A stretch of 64,000 bases of DNA from an uncultured Clostridia bacterium (GTDB lineage Bacteria; Bacillota; Clostridia; Oscillospirales; Ruminococcaceae). Below, in pieces: positions 46,605 to 56,100 of this stretch (position 1 is the stretch's first letter; each line of letters opens with the position of its first letter). The notes below the pieces were generated by a model that had not been told where the DNA came from, did no database searches, and saw only the letters and a program-made list of their open reading frames with translations. The stretch covers positions 1-64,000 of the forward strand of contig CANPZC010000006.1 in assembly GCA_947589355.1 (NCBI GenBank), written 5' to 3'. A program made the position numbers and the translations under genes.

Positions 46605-47492
46605 ATGAAATATTCAAAATTTATAAAGAGAGCGGCAGTGCTTTTGCTGGCAGGTGTTATGTGTATATCGGTATGCGGCTGCGGCAAGAGCAAGGAAGAA
46701 AAAGAGAAAGAAAAGGGCATAGACCCGTTTTCACAGGCAAATGTGCAGGTCACTTTCGAGGGCAATTACCCGTTCAGCACGGTTACTTTCACGCCCGAGG
46801 AGCTGAAACTGGCAGGCACAAAGATCGCCGAGTTTACTATAGACAAGCAAAGCGGTGTTAAGACGGGCGATGAAGTTATCGTTACCGCGACTGTTACGCC
46901 GGAGGGAAAGCAGAAAGGCTACAGGGATTCAACCAAGAAATTCCCCGTGGAAAATGTATCGTCTTACGTGACAAAGCTTGACGAGATACCGAGCGAGACT
47001 ATGGACAAGATGAAAAAGCAGGCCGAAGATGTATTTACGGCTGATGCAGCGGACTGGAAAAATGATGATGAGTGTCAGACAACGTTTGACGGCATGGAGT
47101 TTTTAGGCTGCTATTTTCAGCTGCACAAACCGGTAAGCGACGGCACTGTGCCCGCACCGTGCAACAAAGTAATGCTGGCATATAAGATAAGCATGACTAT
47201 TACGGCATTCAAGAGGGGCGGAGACGGCGAAACATTTGAAACAGGCAGCTATGATTTCTATGTTGTATACTGCTATAACGACCTGATCATCATGCCCGAC
47301 GGCACGCTTTCGGTGGCGCTTGACAAAGGTTACAAGGAGAACGGCAGGTTTGAGACGGACTACGGCTGGTATGATTTCTGGGACGCGGAATTTTTCGTTT
47401 GCGACGGCTGGAAAGATATTGACAGTATGTTCAACGATGAGATAGCCTCGCACGCCGATCAGTTTGAATATGAATCTACTGTGAACGGATAA
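46605..47492 (+). CDS. Lipoprotein of unknown function
   Basis: 295 residues. The N terminus is a lipoprotein signal (basic KYSKFIKR, hydrophobic core, lipobox near VCGCG at about 23-27). A lysine/glutamate-rich linker follows (28-40). The exported body contains FTPEELKLAGTKIAEF and a later beta-rich region (YDFYVVYCYNDLIIMPDGTL), not matching a family I know. A strong promoter and TAGGAGG site precede it. It shares a transcript with a small membrane protein gene 22 bases on. Confidence 0.8.
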   Translation: MKYSKFIKRAAVLLLAGVMCISVCGCGKSKEEKEKEKGIDPFSQANVQVTFEGNYPFSTVTFTPEELKLAGTKIAEFTIDKQSGVKTGDEVIVTATVTPEGKQKGYRDSTKKFPVENVSSYVTKLDEIPSETMDKMKKQAEDVFTADAADWKNDDECQTTFDGMEFLGCYFQLHKPVSDGTVPAPCNKVMLAYKISMTITAFKRGGDGETFETGSYDFYVVYCYNDLIIMPDGTLSVALDKGYKENGRFETDYGWYDFWDAEFFVCDGWKDIDSMFNDEIASHADQFEYESTVNG

Positions 47493-47514
47493 GGATACGA
47501 AAGGAAGTATAATA

Positions 47515-47838
47515 ATGGGTACAAACAACAACACTGCAAAGAGATTCAAACCGCTGAAGATAGTGGCTATAATACTGTTTGCGATAGGTGCGGCACTGTT
47601 CGCAACGATACTTATGGGAGTACACGCGGAAAAGAGCGATGGCTTGATGAGGATAGAAAAGTACGGTATGGTATCTGTGCGAAGCTCGGAGGGCGTAACG
47701 TATTATGACGACGAGGACGAGTTCAAAGAGTATGTATATGATTCGTGGTATGTCAAAGAGTTTGCGATCTTATTCTTCTCGCCGGGGGTAATATGCATGG
47801 GTGTATACATTATTGCTAACAGGCAGAAGAAAGAATGA
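47515..47838 (+). CDS. Small two-segment membrane protein
   Basis: 107 residues with hydrophobic segments at about 14-35 and 84-101 and an exported loop between. No recognised family. It follows the lipoprotein gene by 22 bases, with GAAAGGAAG upstream. The next promoter (48167) opens the exporter operon, so this gene is probably not part of it. Confidence 0.72.
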   Translation: MGTNNNTAKRFKPLKIVAIILFAIGAALFATILMGVHAEKSDGLMRIEKYGMVSVRSSEGVTYYDDEDEFKEYVYDSWYVKEFAILFFSPGVICMGVYIIANRQKKE

Positions 47839-48166
47839 TATGGCGCACGATAAACATATTTTAACTTACATGAAAACACCGAAAGGCGGCTGAGGAAACT
47901 TGGCTGCTTTTTGTATTTAGCAGTGTATCGCCTCACCCAAGTCGGTTTTTGCAGGCATATTTCCGCCCATACGTTGTTGCCCTCCCTTGCCATACACAAA
48001 GTATGCCGGCGGTCGGTCGCCTAGTCTTGACGAAAATCTGCTCTGCAAAAACTGCTTCGCACCTCAACACCAAGGGTTTTGAGGCGGCTCGGGTTCGGCT
48101 CTCCACTGCTATATCTTGTGGGGAATATTTCTTGCAATTTTAAGGGGTGAAATTTTCGCTAAACTG
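47839..48166. other. 328-base gap before the exporter operon
   Basis: A weak hairpin (GGCGGC ... GCTGC then TTTTT, 47884-47918) may end the previous unit. The rest has no module A-H repeat and no credible gene; a 64-codon frame at 47949 lacks a ribosome site. Confidence 0.5.
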
Positions 48167-48196
48167 TTGACAAAAGGCTTGGTTTGGTACTATAAT
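48167..48196 (+). promoter_or_regulatory. Sigma-A promoter of the peptide exporter operon
   Basis: TTGACA (48167-48172), an 18-base spacer and TATAAT (48191-48196). A leader of about 95 bases precedes the first start codon. It is the only strong promoter I see before the 16-kb gene series. Confidence 0.82.
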
Positions 48197-48300
48197 ATAG
48201 GTGAAAATGAATCGTTATATTATATTAGATCGTTAAACTATTTTGGCTGAGTGGTATAGCGGTTTTTTACTTGTTAAGTATTTAAAAGGAGACAGGCGGC

Positions 48301-48762
48301 ATGGCAGAGCTGTTTCGCAAAAAAAGTATTGAAAAAACGCCCGAAAACTTGGGCGAACAAATAAAAGTAAGCAGACCCTCGGTGTGGATAATTATTGCGG
48401 CGGCGGCTATTTTGCTTGTCGGCGGACTTATATGGGCTGTGGCAGGGCATCTGGACACGGTGATAACGACCAGCGCGATAGTGAGCGGCAACAAAGCTGT
48501 GATACTTATTCCCGAAGAAAACGGCGATGAGATAGATATAGGCATGACCGTAAAGATCGACGGCAGCGAGGTCTCTATAACTTCAGTGGACGATGAACCA
48601 AAGCAGTATGGGAGCGAAAACGCATACGCGCTGCACTTGGGCGGTCACACAGAAGACGACTGGCTATATGCCGCGCAGGCTGAAACCACGCTGAGCGACG
48701 GCGTTTACAAGGCTTATGTGACGACTGAGACGGTATCGCCGATAGAATTTCTATTCAACTGA
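48301..48762 (+). CDS. Short HlyD-like NHLP exporter adaptor
   Basis: 153 residues. Residues 1-27 are cytoplasmic, 28-50 are a membrane anchor (SVWIIIAAAAILLVGGLIWAV), and the rest is a small beta domain (TSAIVSGNKAVILIPEENG). The GxVWAxxG-like junction and position ahead of two exporters match the NHLP/NHLM bacteriocin system secretion protein, but those are usually about 250 residues or more; the coiled-coil hairpin is missing here. AAAGGAG lies 9 bases upstream, and the next gene starts 12 bases after it. Confidence 0.75.
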   Translation: MAELFRKKSIEKTPENLGEQIKVSRPSVWIIIAAAAILLVGGLIWAVAGHLDTVITTSAIVSGNKAVILIPEENGDEIDIGMTVKIDGSEVSITSVDDEPKQYGSENAYALHLGGHTEDDWLYAAQAETTLSDGVYKAYVTTETVSPIEFLFN

Positions 48763-48774
48763 CGGAGAACACGT

Positions 48775-50937
48775 ATGAAAAAATGCATTACAAAAGGCGT
48801 GGCTGACGTACCCGTTATATTGCAGCTTGAAACGCTTGAATGCGGCGCTGCCTGCCTTGCTATGATACTTGCTTATTTTCAAAAATGGGTGCCGCTTGAA
48901 AAGGTGCGCTGTGACTGCGGCGTATCACGCGATGGCTCAAATGCGAAAAACATTGCTATGGCGGCTGAAAACTACGGGCTGGAAGTTCACGCATATAAAT
49001 ACGAGCCCGAAATGTTTTTGACTCACGGGTGTTTTCCGTGCATTATACACTGGAACTTTGACCATTTTGTTGTACTTAAAGGCATACGCAGAGGCAAGGT
49101 ATATATAAACGATCCCGAACGCGGCAGCTGCCGCATAAGCAAAGAAGAATTTGACCGCTCCTTTACGGGGATATGCCTGCAAATGGCGCCTACAGAAAAA
49201 TTTGTGCCCGACGGCAAGAGGGAAAGTATGTTTTTATCTGCGCTCGGGCGGCTGAAAAGCACGGGTCAAGCGCTTGCGTTTTTTATGGCAACGAGCATAC
49301 TTATCTCGGCTATGGAGCTTATAAGCCCTGCGTTTTCAAGGGTATTCATGGACAGGCTGCTGACAAAGAAAAGCCCCGAGTGGCTGTACCCGTTTTTAGC
49401 GCTTTTCACGCTGCTGTGCATTTTACAGACAGCTGTCAGGATAGTGAGGGAGGTACATTCTCTTCGCATAAGGGGGAAGATAGCGGTTTCGGGAAGCGCG
49501 GCTTTTATGTGGAAAGTGCTGCATTTGCCTATGGAATTTTTCTCGCAGAGAATGGCGGGGGATATTCAGCAGAGGCAGGAGGCTAACGGGCGCATTTCGC
49601 TGACGCTGGTGCAGAAGTTTGCGCCGCTTATATGGAATATGCTGATGCTGATATTTTATCTTGCGGTGATGATAAGATACAATGCTGTTATGGCTGCTAT
49701 TGGCATTCTGGCGATAATACCCGAGCTTTTTCTTTCAAAGATAATTGCCGACAAGAGGATCAACATTACAAAAGTGCAGCTGCGCGACAAGGGCAAGCTT
49801 GCGGCTATGACAGTAAACGGGATCGAGATGATAGAAAGCATAAAGGCGAGCGGCAGTGAAACGGCTTATTTTCAGAAGTGGGCTGACTGCCAGGCGGATA
49901 TGAACACGCAGAATGTGAAGTATGCAAAACTTAACAGCTGCCTTGGTATGCTGCCGGCGGCTTTGACGCAGATATTTTCGGCTGTGATACTTTGTATGGG
50001 CATACGCGAGGCGATGCTGGGGAATATGACAGTCGGCATGGTGCTGGCGTTTCAGGGATTTTTAGGCGGATTCTTCTCGCCTGCCTCTCAGCTTATAGAT
50101 GCAGGACAGAGCTTACAGGAGATGCGCGCAGAGACTCAGCGCGTTGACGATGTGATGGATTACCCCTGCGACAGCATAACTTCGGCGCGCGGCAAAGAGT
50201 GCGAAGAATACGACAAGCTGACGGGAAATATACAGATAAAAAATGTGACGTTCGGTTACTCAAAACTTGGCAAGCCTATAATAAAGAATTTCAGTTTAGA
50301 TATAAAGGCAGGCAGCAGCGTGGCGATAGTAGGGGCTTCGGGCTGCGGAAAATCTACTATATCTAAGCTTATCTCGGGGCTGTATCAGCCGTGGGAGGGA
50401 GAGATACTTTTTGACGGCAAGCGCATTGGAGATATAGACAGAAATGTGTTTACGGGTTCGCTGGCGGTGGTGGATCAGGATATAATACTTTTTGAAGATA
50501 CGATAGCCGCGAACATTCGTATGTGGGATAATTCTATTGAAGATTTTGAAGTTATAATGGCGGCGCGCGATGCGCAGATACACGAAGACATAATGAAGCG
50601 CGAGGGCGGCTATCAATACCGCATTACAGAGGGCGGAAGCGATCTTTCGGGAGGACAGCGGCAGCGCATTGAGATAGCGAGAGTTTTAGCGCAAGACCCG
50701 ACGATGATAATTATGGACGAGGCGACCTCGGCGCTGGACGCTAAGACTGAATATGATGTTGTGAGATCTATAAAGAACAGGGGCATTACCTGCATAATTG
50801 CCGCGCACAGGCTCTCTGCCATTCGCGACTGCGATGAGATAATAGTTATGGACGGCGGCGAGATAGCCCAGCGAGGCACGCATGAGCAGCTTCTTGCTAA
50901 AGGCGGCAGATATGCGCAGCTTGTTTCTGATACATAA
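48775..50937 (+). CDS. NHLP-type peptidase/permease/ATPase ABC exporter
   Basis: 720 residues. Residues 1-135 are a C39 peptidase with Cys23 (LECGAACL), His97 (DHFVVLKG) and Asp113 (INDP), so it should cut a leader after Gly-Gly. Residues 160-450 hold about six membrane segments. The ATPase has Walker A GASGCGKST near 520, signature LSGGQRQR near 625 and Walker B IIMDEATSALD. It should cleave and export a double-glycine peptide; the 46-residue peptide at 60382 is the best substrate in the window. It is 13 bases ahead of the second transporter. Confidence 0.92.
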   Translation: MKKCITKGVADVPVILQLETLECGAACLAMILAYFQKWVPLEKVRCDCGVSRDGSNAKNIAMAAENYGLEVHAYKYEPEMFLTHGCFPCIIHWNFDHFVVLKGIRRGKVYINDPERGSCRISKEEFDRSFTGICLQMAPTEKFVPDGKRESMFLSALGRLKSTGQALAFFMATSILISAMELISPAFSRVFMDRLLTKKSPEWLYPFLALFTLLCILQTAVRIVREVHSLRIRGKIAVSGSAAFMWKVLHLPMEFFSQRMAGDIQQRQEANGRISLTLVQKFAPLIWNMLMLIFYLAVMIRYNAVMAAIGILAIIPELFLSKIIADKRINITKVQLRDKGKLAAMTVNGIEMIESIKASGSETAYFQKWADCQADMNTQNVKYAKLNSCLGMLPAALTQIFSAVILCMGIREAMLGNMTVGMVLAFQGFLGGFFSPASQLIDAGQSLQEMRAETQRVDDVMDYPCDSITSARGKECEEYDKLTGNIQIKNVTFGYSKLGKPIIKNFSLDIKAGSSVAIVGASGCGKSTISKLISGLYQPWEGEILFDGKRIGDIDRNVFTGSLAVVDQDIILFEDTIAANIRMWDNSIEDFEVIMAARDAQIHEDIMKREGGYQYRITEGGSDLSGGQRQRIEIARVLAQDPTMIIMDEATSALDAKTEYDVVRSIKNRGITCIIAAHRLSAIRDCDEIIVMDGGEIAQRGTHEQLLAKGGRYAQLVSDT

Positions 50938-50950
50938 AAAGAGGTAGGGT

Positions 50951-53122
50951 ATGGGCTGGTTTGACGAACAGATACGGCAAAGACGTCAGGGCGACGATGA
51001 TGCTGTTTCAGAAAGCATTGAACAGATGGCAGGCGCAGTGTCGGGCAGGCGCGAGTTTGATAAGCTTGGCAGCAGCCGCGCCGCTGAAAATGCGATAGAC
51101 GAGATACTTAAATACTATCACTTGAAAACGCAGGAAGTACCGCAGGGGTTTGACACGCTTGAAAGTCAGCTGGAGTATCTTTTAAGGCCGCACGGGGTGA
51201 TGTTCAGGCGCGTGAAGCTGACTGACGGCTGGTATAAAGACGCGGCTCTGCCTATGATATGCTTTGGCAAAAACGGCGGAAAGGCGGCGGCTGTGCTGCC
51301 CAAAGGCGGCTACACCTGCATAGACTATGAAAGCGGCAAACGCGTTAAGGTAAACAAAAAGATACAGAGCGGCTTTGAAGATGAGGCGCTGCTTTTCTAC
51401 AGACCTTTTCCGACGGGGAAAATGGGTGTGAAAGACCTGCTGAAATACATCTTCGGCACGCTTAGGGGCTGCGACATTGCGCTGCTTGCGCTTTCGGCGC
51501 TTGTTGTGACGCTTATAGGGCTTTTTACGCCGTATTTGAGCCACAAGCTTTTCTCTGACGTGCTTATATCGGGAAAGATGAGGCTGCTGATATCAACGGG
51601 TATATTTTTGGTATGCACTATCATAAGCGCGATGATGTTTCGCTCGGTGAGGGCGATGATGACTTCGGCGGTGGAAAACGGACTGCGTGTAAACGTTCAG
51701 GCGGCGGCTATGATGAGAGTGCTCTCGCTGCCTGCTAAAGTTTTCAAAAAATACAGCGCAGGCGACCTTTCGGGGCGCATACAGTATTTAGACAATGTAT
51801 GCTCGGCGTTGGTATCTTCTGTTTTCACAACGGGGCTTACGGCGTTGTTTTCGCTTATATACATTTTTCAGATAAGGCGTTATGCGCCGTCGCTGACTTT
51901 ACCTGCGGCTGTTATAATTATAGTAACGCTGATCATTTCTCTTACGGCGGCATTATTGCAGTACGCTTTGAGCAAGCGCGAAACTGTTTTAGCCGCAAAA
52001 GAAAGCGGCATGAGCTTTTCGCTTATTTCGGGAGTGCAGAAAATAAAGCTGGCAGGAGCGGAAAAACGGGCGTTTGCAAGGTGGGGAAGCCTTTTTGCCA
52101 AGAGAGCGGAACTTCTTTACAGGCCGCCGCTGTTTCTGACTTTGAGCCCTGCTCTTACCGCTGCCGCAACGCTTTTCGGAACTGCTTTTATATACTGCAT
52201 TGCGGTGGAAAACGGCGTTGCGCCTGCTGAGTATTACGCGTTTTACAGCATATTCGGCATGGTGACGGGCGCGTTCTTCGGGCTTTCGGATATTGCTGTA
52301 AAGGCGGCTTCTATAGCGCCTATGCTGGAGGCAGTTAGACCTATTCTTGAAGAAGAATGCGAGACGGGCGAGGGAAAACAGGTACTGAGCAGAATTTCGG
52401 GCGGCGTGGAGCTTAACAATGTGACTTTCAGATACGCGGAAAATATGCCGCCGGTGCTCGATGACCTTTCGCTGAAGATACGCCCGGGGCAGTATGTGGC
52501 AGTGGCAGGCAAAAGCGGCTGCGGAAAATCAACGCTTATGCGGCTGATGCTCGGGCTTGAAACGCCGCAGAAAGGCGCAGTTTACTACGACGGCAAGGAT
52601 ATTTCATCTATAGATACGCGCTCGCTGAGGCGGAGGATAGGCTCGGTTTTGCAGGAGGGCAGGCTGTTTCAGGGGGATATATACTCAAATATTGCGCTGT
52701 GTGAACCAAACCTTACGCTTGATGAGGCGTGGGCTGCCGCCGAAAAAGCAGGAATTGCAGAAGATATAAGAAATATGCCGATGGGTATGCATACGGTGAT
52801 ATCAGAGGGCGGCAAAGGGATCTCCGGCGGACAGCGGCAGAGGATACTTATTGCGCGTGCGATTGCGCAGAAACCTAAGATACTTATGTTTGACGAGGCG
52901 ACTTCGGCACTTGACAACATTACACAGAAGATAATTTCGGACACGCTTGACGGGCTTAAATGCACGCGGATAGTGATAGCGCACAGGCTCTCGACTATAA
53001 AGCGGTGCGACAGGATAATTGTACTGGACGGCGGAAAGATAGCCGAGGACGGCACTTACGACGAGCTTATGGAAAAGGGCGGTCTGTTTGCAGAGCTTGT
53101 GAGCAGGCAGCAGGTAAACTGA
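50951..53122 (+). CDS. NHLP-type permease/ATPase ABC exporter, second subunit
   Basis: 723 residues. Residues 1-175 are a soluble N-terminal region without C39 catalytic residues; about 180-450 form six membrane segments; the ATPase has Walker A AGKSGCGKST near 519, signature ISGGQRQR near 622 and Walker B ILMFDEATSALD. It matches the partner ABC protein of the NHLP/NHLM bacteriocin systems, and the two probably form a heterodimer. AGAGGTAGG precedes the start. The giant surface protein gene starts 42 bases later. Confidence 0.9.
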   Translation: MGWFDEQIRQRRQGDDDAVSESIEQMAGAVSGRREFDKLGSSRAAENAIDEILKYYHLKTQEVPQGFDTLESQLEYLLRPHGVMFRRVKLTDGWYKDAALPMICFGKNGGKAAAVLPKGGYTCIDYESGKRVKVNKKIQSGFEDEALLFYRPFPTGKMGVKDLLKYIFGTLRGCDIALLALSALVVTLIGLFTPYLSHKLFSDVLISGKMRLLISTGIFLVCTIISAMMFRSVRAMMTSAVENGLRVNVQAAAMMRVLSLPAKVFKKYSAGDLSGRIQYLDNVCSALVSSVFTTGLTALFSLIYIFQIRRYAPSLTLPAAVIIIVTLIISLTAALLQYALSKRETVLAAKESGMSFSLISGVQKIKLAGAEKRAFARWGSLFAKRAELLYRPPLFLTLSPALTAAATLFGTAFIYCIAVENGVAPAEYYAFYSIFGMVTGAFFGLSDIAVKAASIAPMLEAVRPILEEECETGEGKQVLSRISGGVELNNVTFRYAENMPPVLDDLSLKIRPGQYVAVAGKSGCGKSTLMRLMLGLETPQKGAVYYDGKDISSIDTRSLRRRIGSVLQEGRLFQGDIYSNIALCEPNLTLDEAWAAAEKAGIAEDIRNMPMGMHTVISEGGKGISGGQRQRILIARAIAQKPKILMFDEATSALDNITQKIISDTLDGLKCTRIVIAHRLSTIKRCDRIIVLDGGKIAEDGTYDELMEKGGLFAELVSRQQVN

Positions 53123-53164
53123 TAAATATGAATTTTATAGATCTTTTCAAAAGGGTGATATGCT

Positions 53165-56100
53165 ATGAAAAAAACTGTTAAAAAAGCGTTGGCTGCTTTG
53201 CTGGCGGCGGCTGTTGTTTTTCAGGCTATGCCTATAACACAGCTTGGCGGCATGGTGAAAGATGCACACGCGGAAAGCGATGCTCTTAAAGAAGAACTTG
53301 CGGCAAGGGCGGCTGACTATCCCGAGGGGGCGTTTGCTTTTTACAGCACGGCTTCGGAAACTAAAGAAGGGAATAGCGACATTACCGTTAAAGTTGTGCG
53401 CTTGGGAGATACTTCCGGGACGGCTTCGGTAGATGTAAAGGCTGCCGACATCACTGCTAAATACGGTGAGGATTTTACCGCCTATGTGAAAGACGGCGCG
53501 GATAAGCTGCCTTTTGAGCTGAAAGATGAGGACAAAACCGCTGTGCAGGCTGCCGATGAGGCAACAGATACGAAAGAAACAGAAGAAGCGCAGGAAAGCG
53601 GCGGTTTGCGCGCGGCTTACACGCAGCAGACGGGCGAAGAAACTGTTAGCACAAACTGGCGCGGCGAACTTATTGACTATGCTGCGAGAGAGATGAGCGT
53701 GCAGGCTGAGAACGAGATAATAAACGCTGTTGACGGCGCTTGCTTTACGCTGGATTTTGAGGCGGGCGAGTTTGAAAAGAATGTTTTTATACACATCGAG
53801 GACGACGGCAAGGCGGAGAGCGAGGAAAATTTTGCGCTGCTGCTGGGTAATTCATCTACCGGCAGGCTGGGCGAACAGATGCAGTATAATGTGACTGTTT
53901 CAGACAACGAGCAGCCGCAGGACGTTATGTTTGAAATGAAAGACAGCGACATAACGATAAGCGAGGGCGGCACGGCTGTGACTGTTACCATAGTGCGCAC
54001 GCAGGGGCTTGATTACTACGCAGGGGCGGTATTGCAGACTGTGGCTGATACTGCGCTGCCACAGGAAGACTATGAGCCGCTTGACGGTGTTGAGATCGCT
54101 TTTATGCCGGGAGAGACGGAAAAGAGCGTTGAGATACCTATTCTTGGCGGCGTGGGCGAGAACAAGAAGTTTTCGGTAAAGATAACGGGCTGTAACACGC
54201 AGCAGGGCAAAGACACCACTGACATATACTTCGGAAGCAAGATACTTGCGCCGCTTGAAACAGCAAATGTGCAGACGCAGGGCATTATGGAAAATATTCA
54301 GGTGCCGATAGCGTTTGCAGACAAGCCGATGACCATTGCTTCGGTGGAGACGGTATCGGGTGTGAAATATGATGTATACCCTGTGGATATTTCAAATAAT
54401 ACTCTGAAAGCATACAAGCACAGCAAGAGCAACCTTAATGAGACGAGCTATTCGGCTAACACATATTATAATCTGGCTCATGCGGCAAAGGTAAAGATAT
54501 ATACAAAACTTTCGGGATATTCAAAGAACTGCCTGATAAAGTATTACTCTAAAAACGGCACGCTTTACATAGACGGTTCGCAGAAAGTATATCATGAAGT
54601 GCCAGACAAAAAGAAGTATGAGACGACCACTTACACGGATATGGTGGACGTTACATACAGGCAGAGCACTATACATTCATACTTTCAGACAAAGGCGAAC
54701 ACCGACGGGCTTTGCCGCACGGCGCAGTTTGAGATGACGAGGTATGATTCATATGTGCCTTACTACACTATAACGCTGCAAAATGTGAACCCGACCATAA
54801 CGGCATACGACTACACCGCGCCTAATAAAAAGACGAGCCGCGGCGTATCGGCTTTGAGCAAGGTTTCTTTGAAAGAGGGCACGAAAAAGGAGCTTTCTTA
54901 CAAGGCAGGCTCTGTGAACCTCACGCCGGGACAGACTATCAGCGGCGTATCTCTGACGGGATTTGACGTTTATGTGGGCAATCAGAAGATAGGCAGCATA
55001 AACAGCACGGGAGTTATAAACTATGCTGATGTGAGCAAGCTGCGTGAAAAGTATGATTCTGTTATACGCACGGCGAAATATCAGCTGACATTCAAGCCTG
55101 TATACTCGGTGGCTAAGTCTAAGGTGACGTTTGATTCGCAGGATCAGTCGGCAATTGGGTTTGGCAATTATAAAACAGGCAGCGGCAATGCTATGACTGT
55201 TCAGCAGATAGACACCATAACCATTACAGCAAGCAGAGTGGGAACGCAGGAATTTTCACCGCAGTCGATAAAGCTGTTCAAGGTGGAAAAGGGCAGAGAA
55301 ACTCAGCTGGAGAGCAAGGCAAATACAAAAGATCAGAAGACGGGCGCATACCCGACATCTATGACATACAAGTTTACCGCTTCTCAGCCCGAAATGCTTG
55401 TAAGGACATACCTTACCGAGCCGACACTTACGGTAAGATACGACCCCGATAATGCGACAGCGGCGAACTCGGGCGTGGGAATGGTTTTGCTGGCGGCGCT
55501 TAACGACCCGACAAATTACATAGGCGTTTCGGCGGTGGGCGCGCCTTTGCAGCTGCCCGACGAGGAGCATATGTACGGTTTTGCAGGGCTGAATAATTCA
55601 TACGTTTTAAGATCGGCTATAAACGATGCTTACATACACATGGAGAACACAGCAGGCGGCATTACGACATATTCTACGACTGTGACACGCTGGACATACC
55701 GCAATCAGAACGACGGCGGCAAATACAAGACGGTCACGGGGGATTCGTTTGCGTTCAAGCCTTATTACGCCGATACTGTTATAGATTATTACTTCAAGTT
55801 TGAACAGGAACCCGAACACCCCGAGGGCATCAGCGGCAAGGTAACTTTGCAGGAAGTACCGCTGTTTACTTCATACACCAAGCCGCAGACTTTCCCGGCG
55901 GTGGGAGTGCAGATAACGGCAGGAAACGACACGGTATACACCGACAAGGACGGCAACTACACTATTGAGCCGCAGTTTGAGGCAGGCTCGACGGTGGGAG
56001 CGTTTATGAAGCTGGACACGCTGACGAGGGCGGACACCATTGCTGTTTCAAAAAACACGCAAAAGGACATGACTATTGTTGTGAACGATGATGATCCGCT

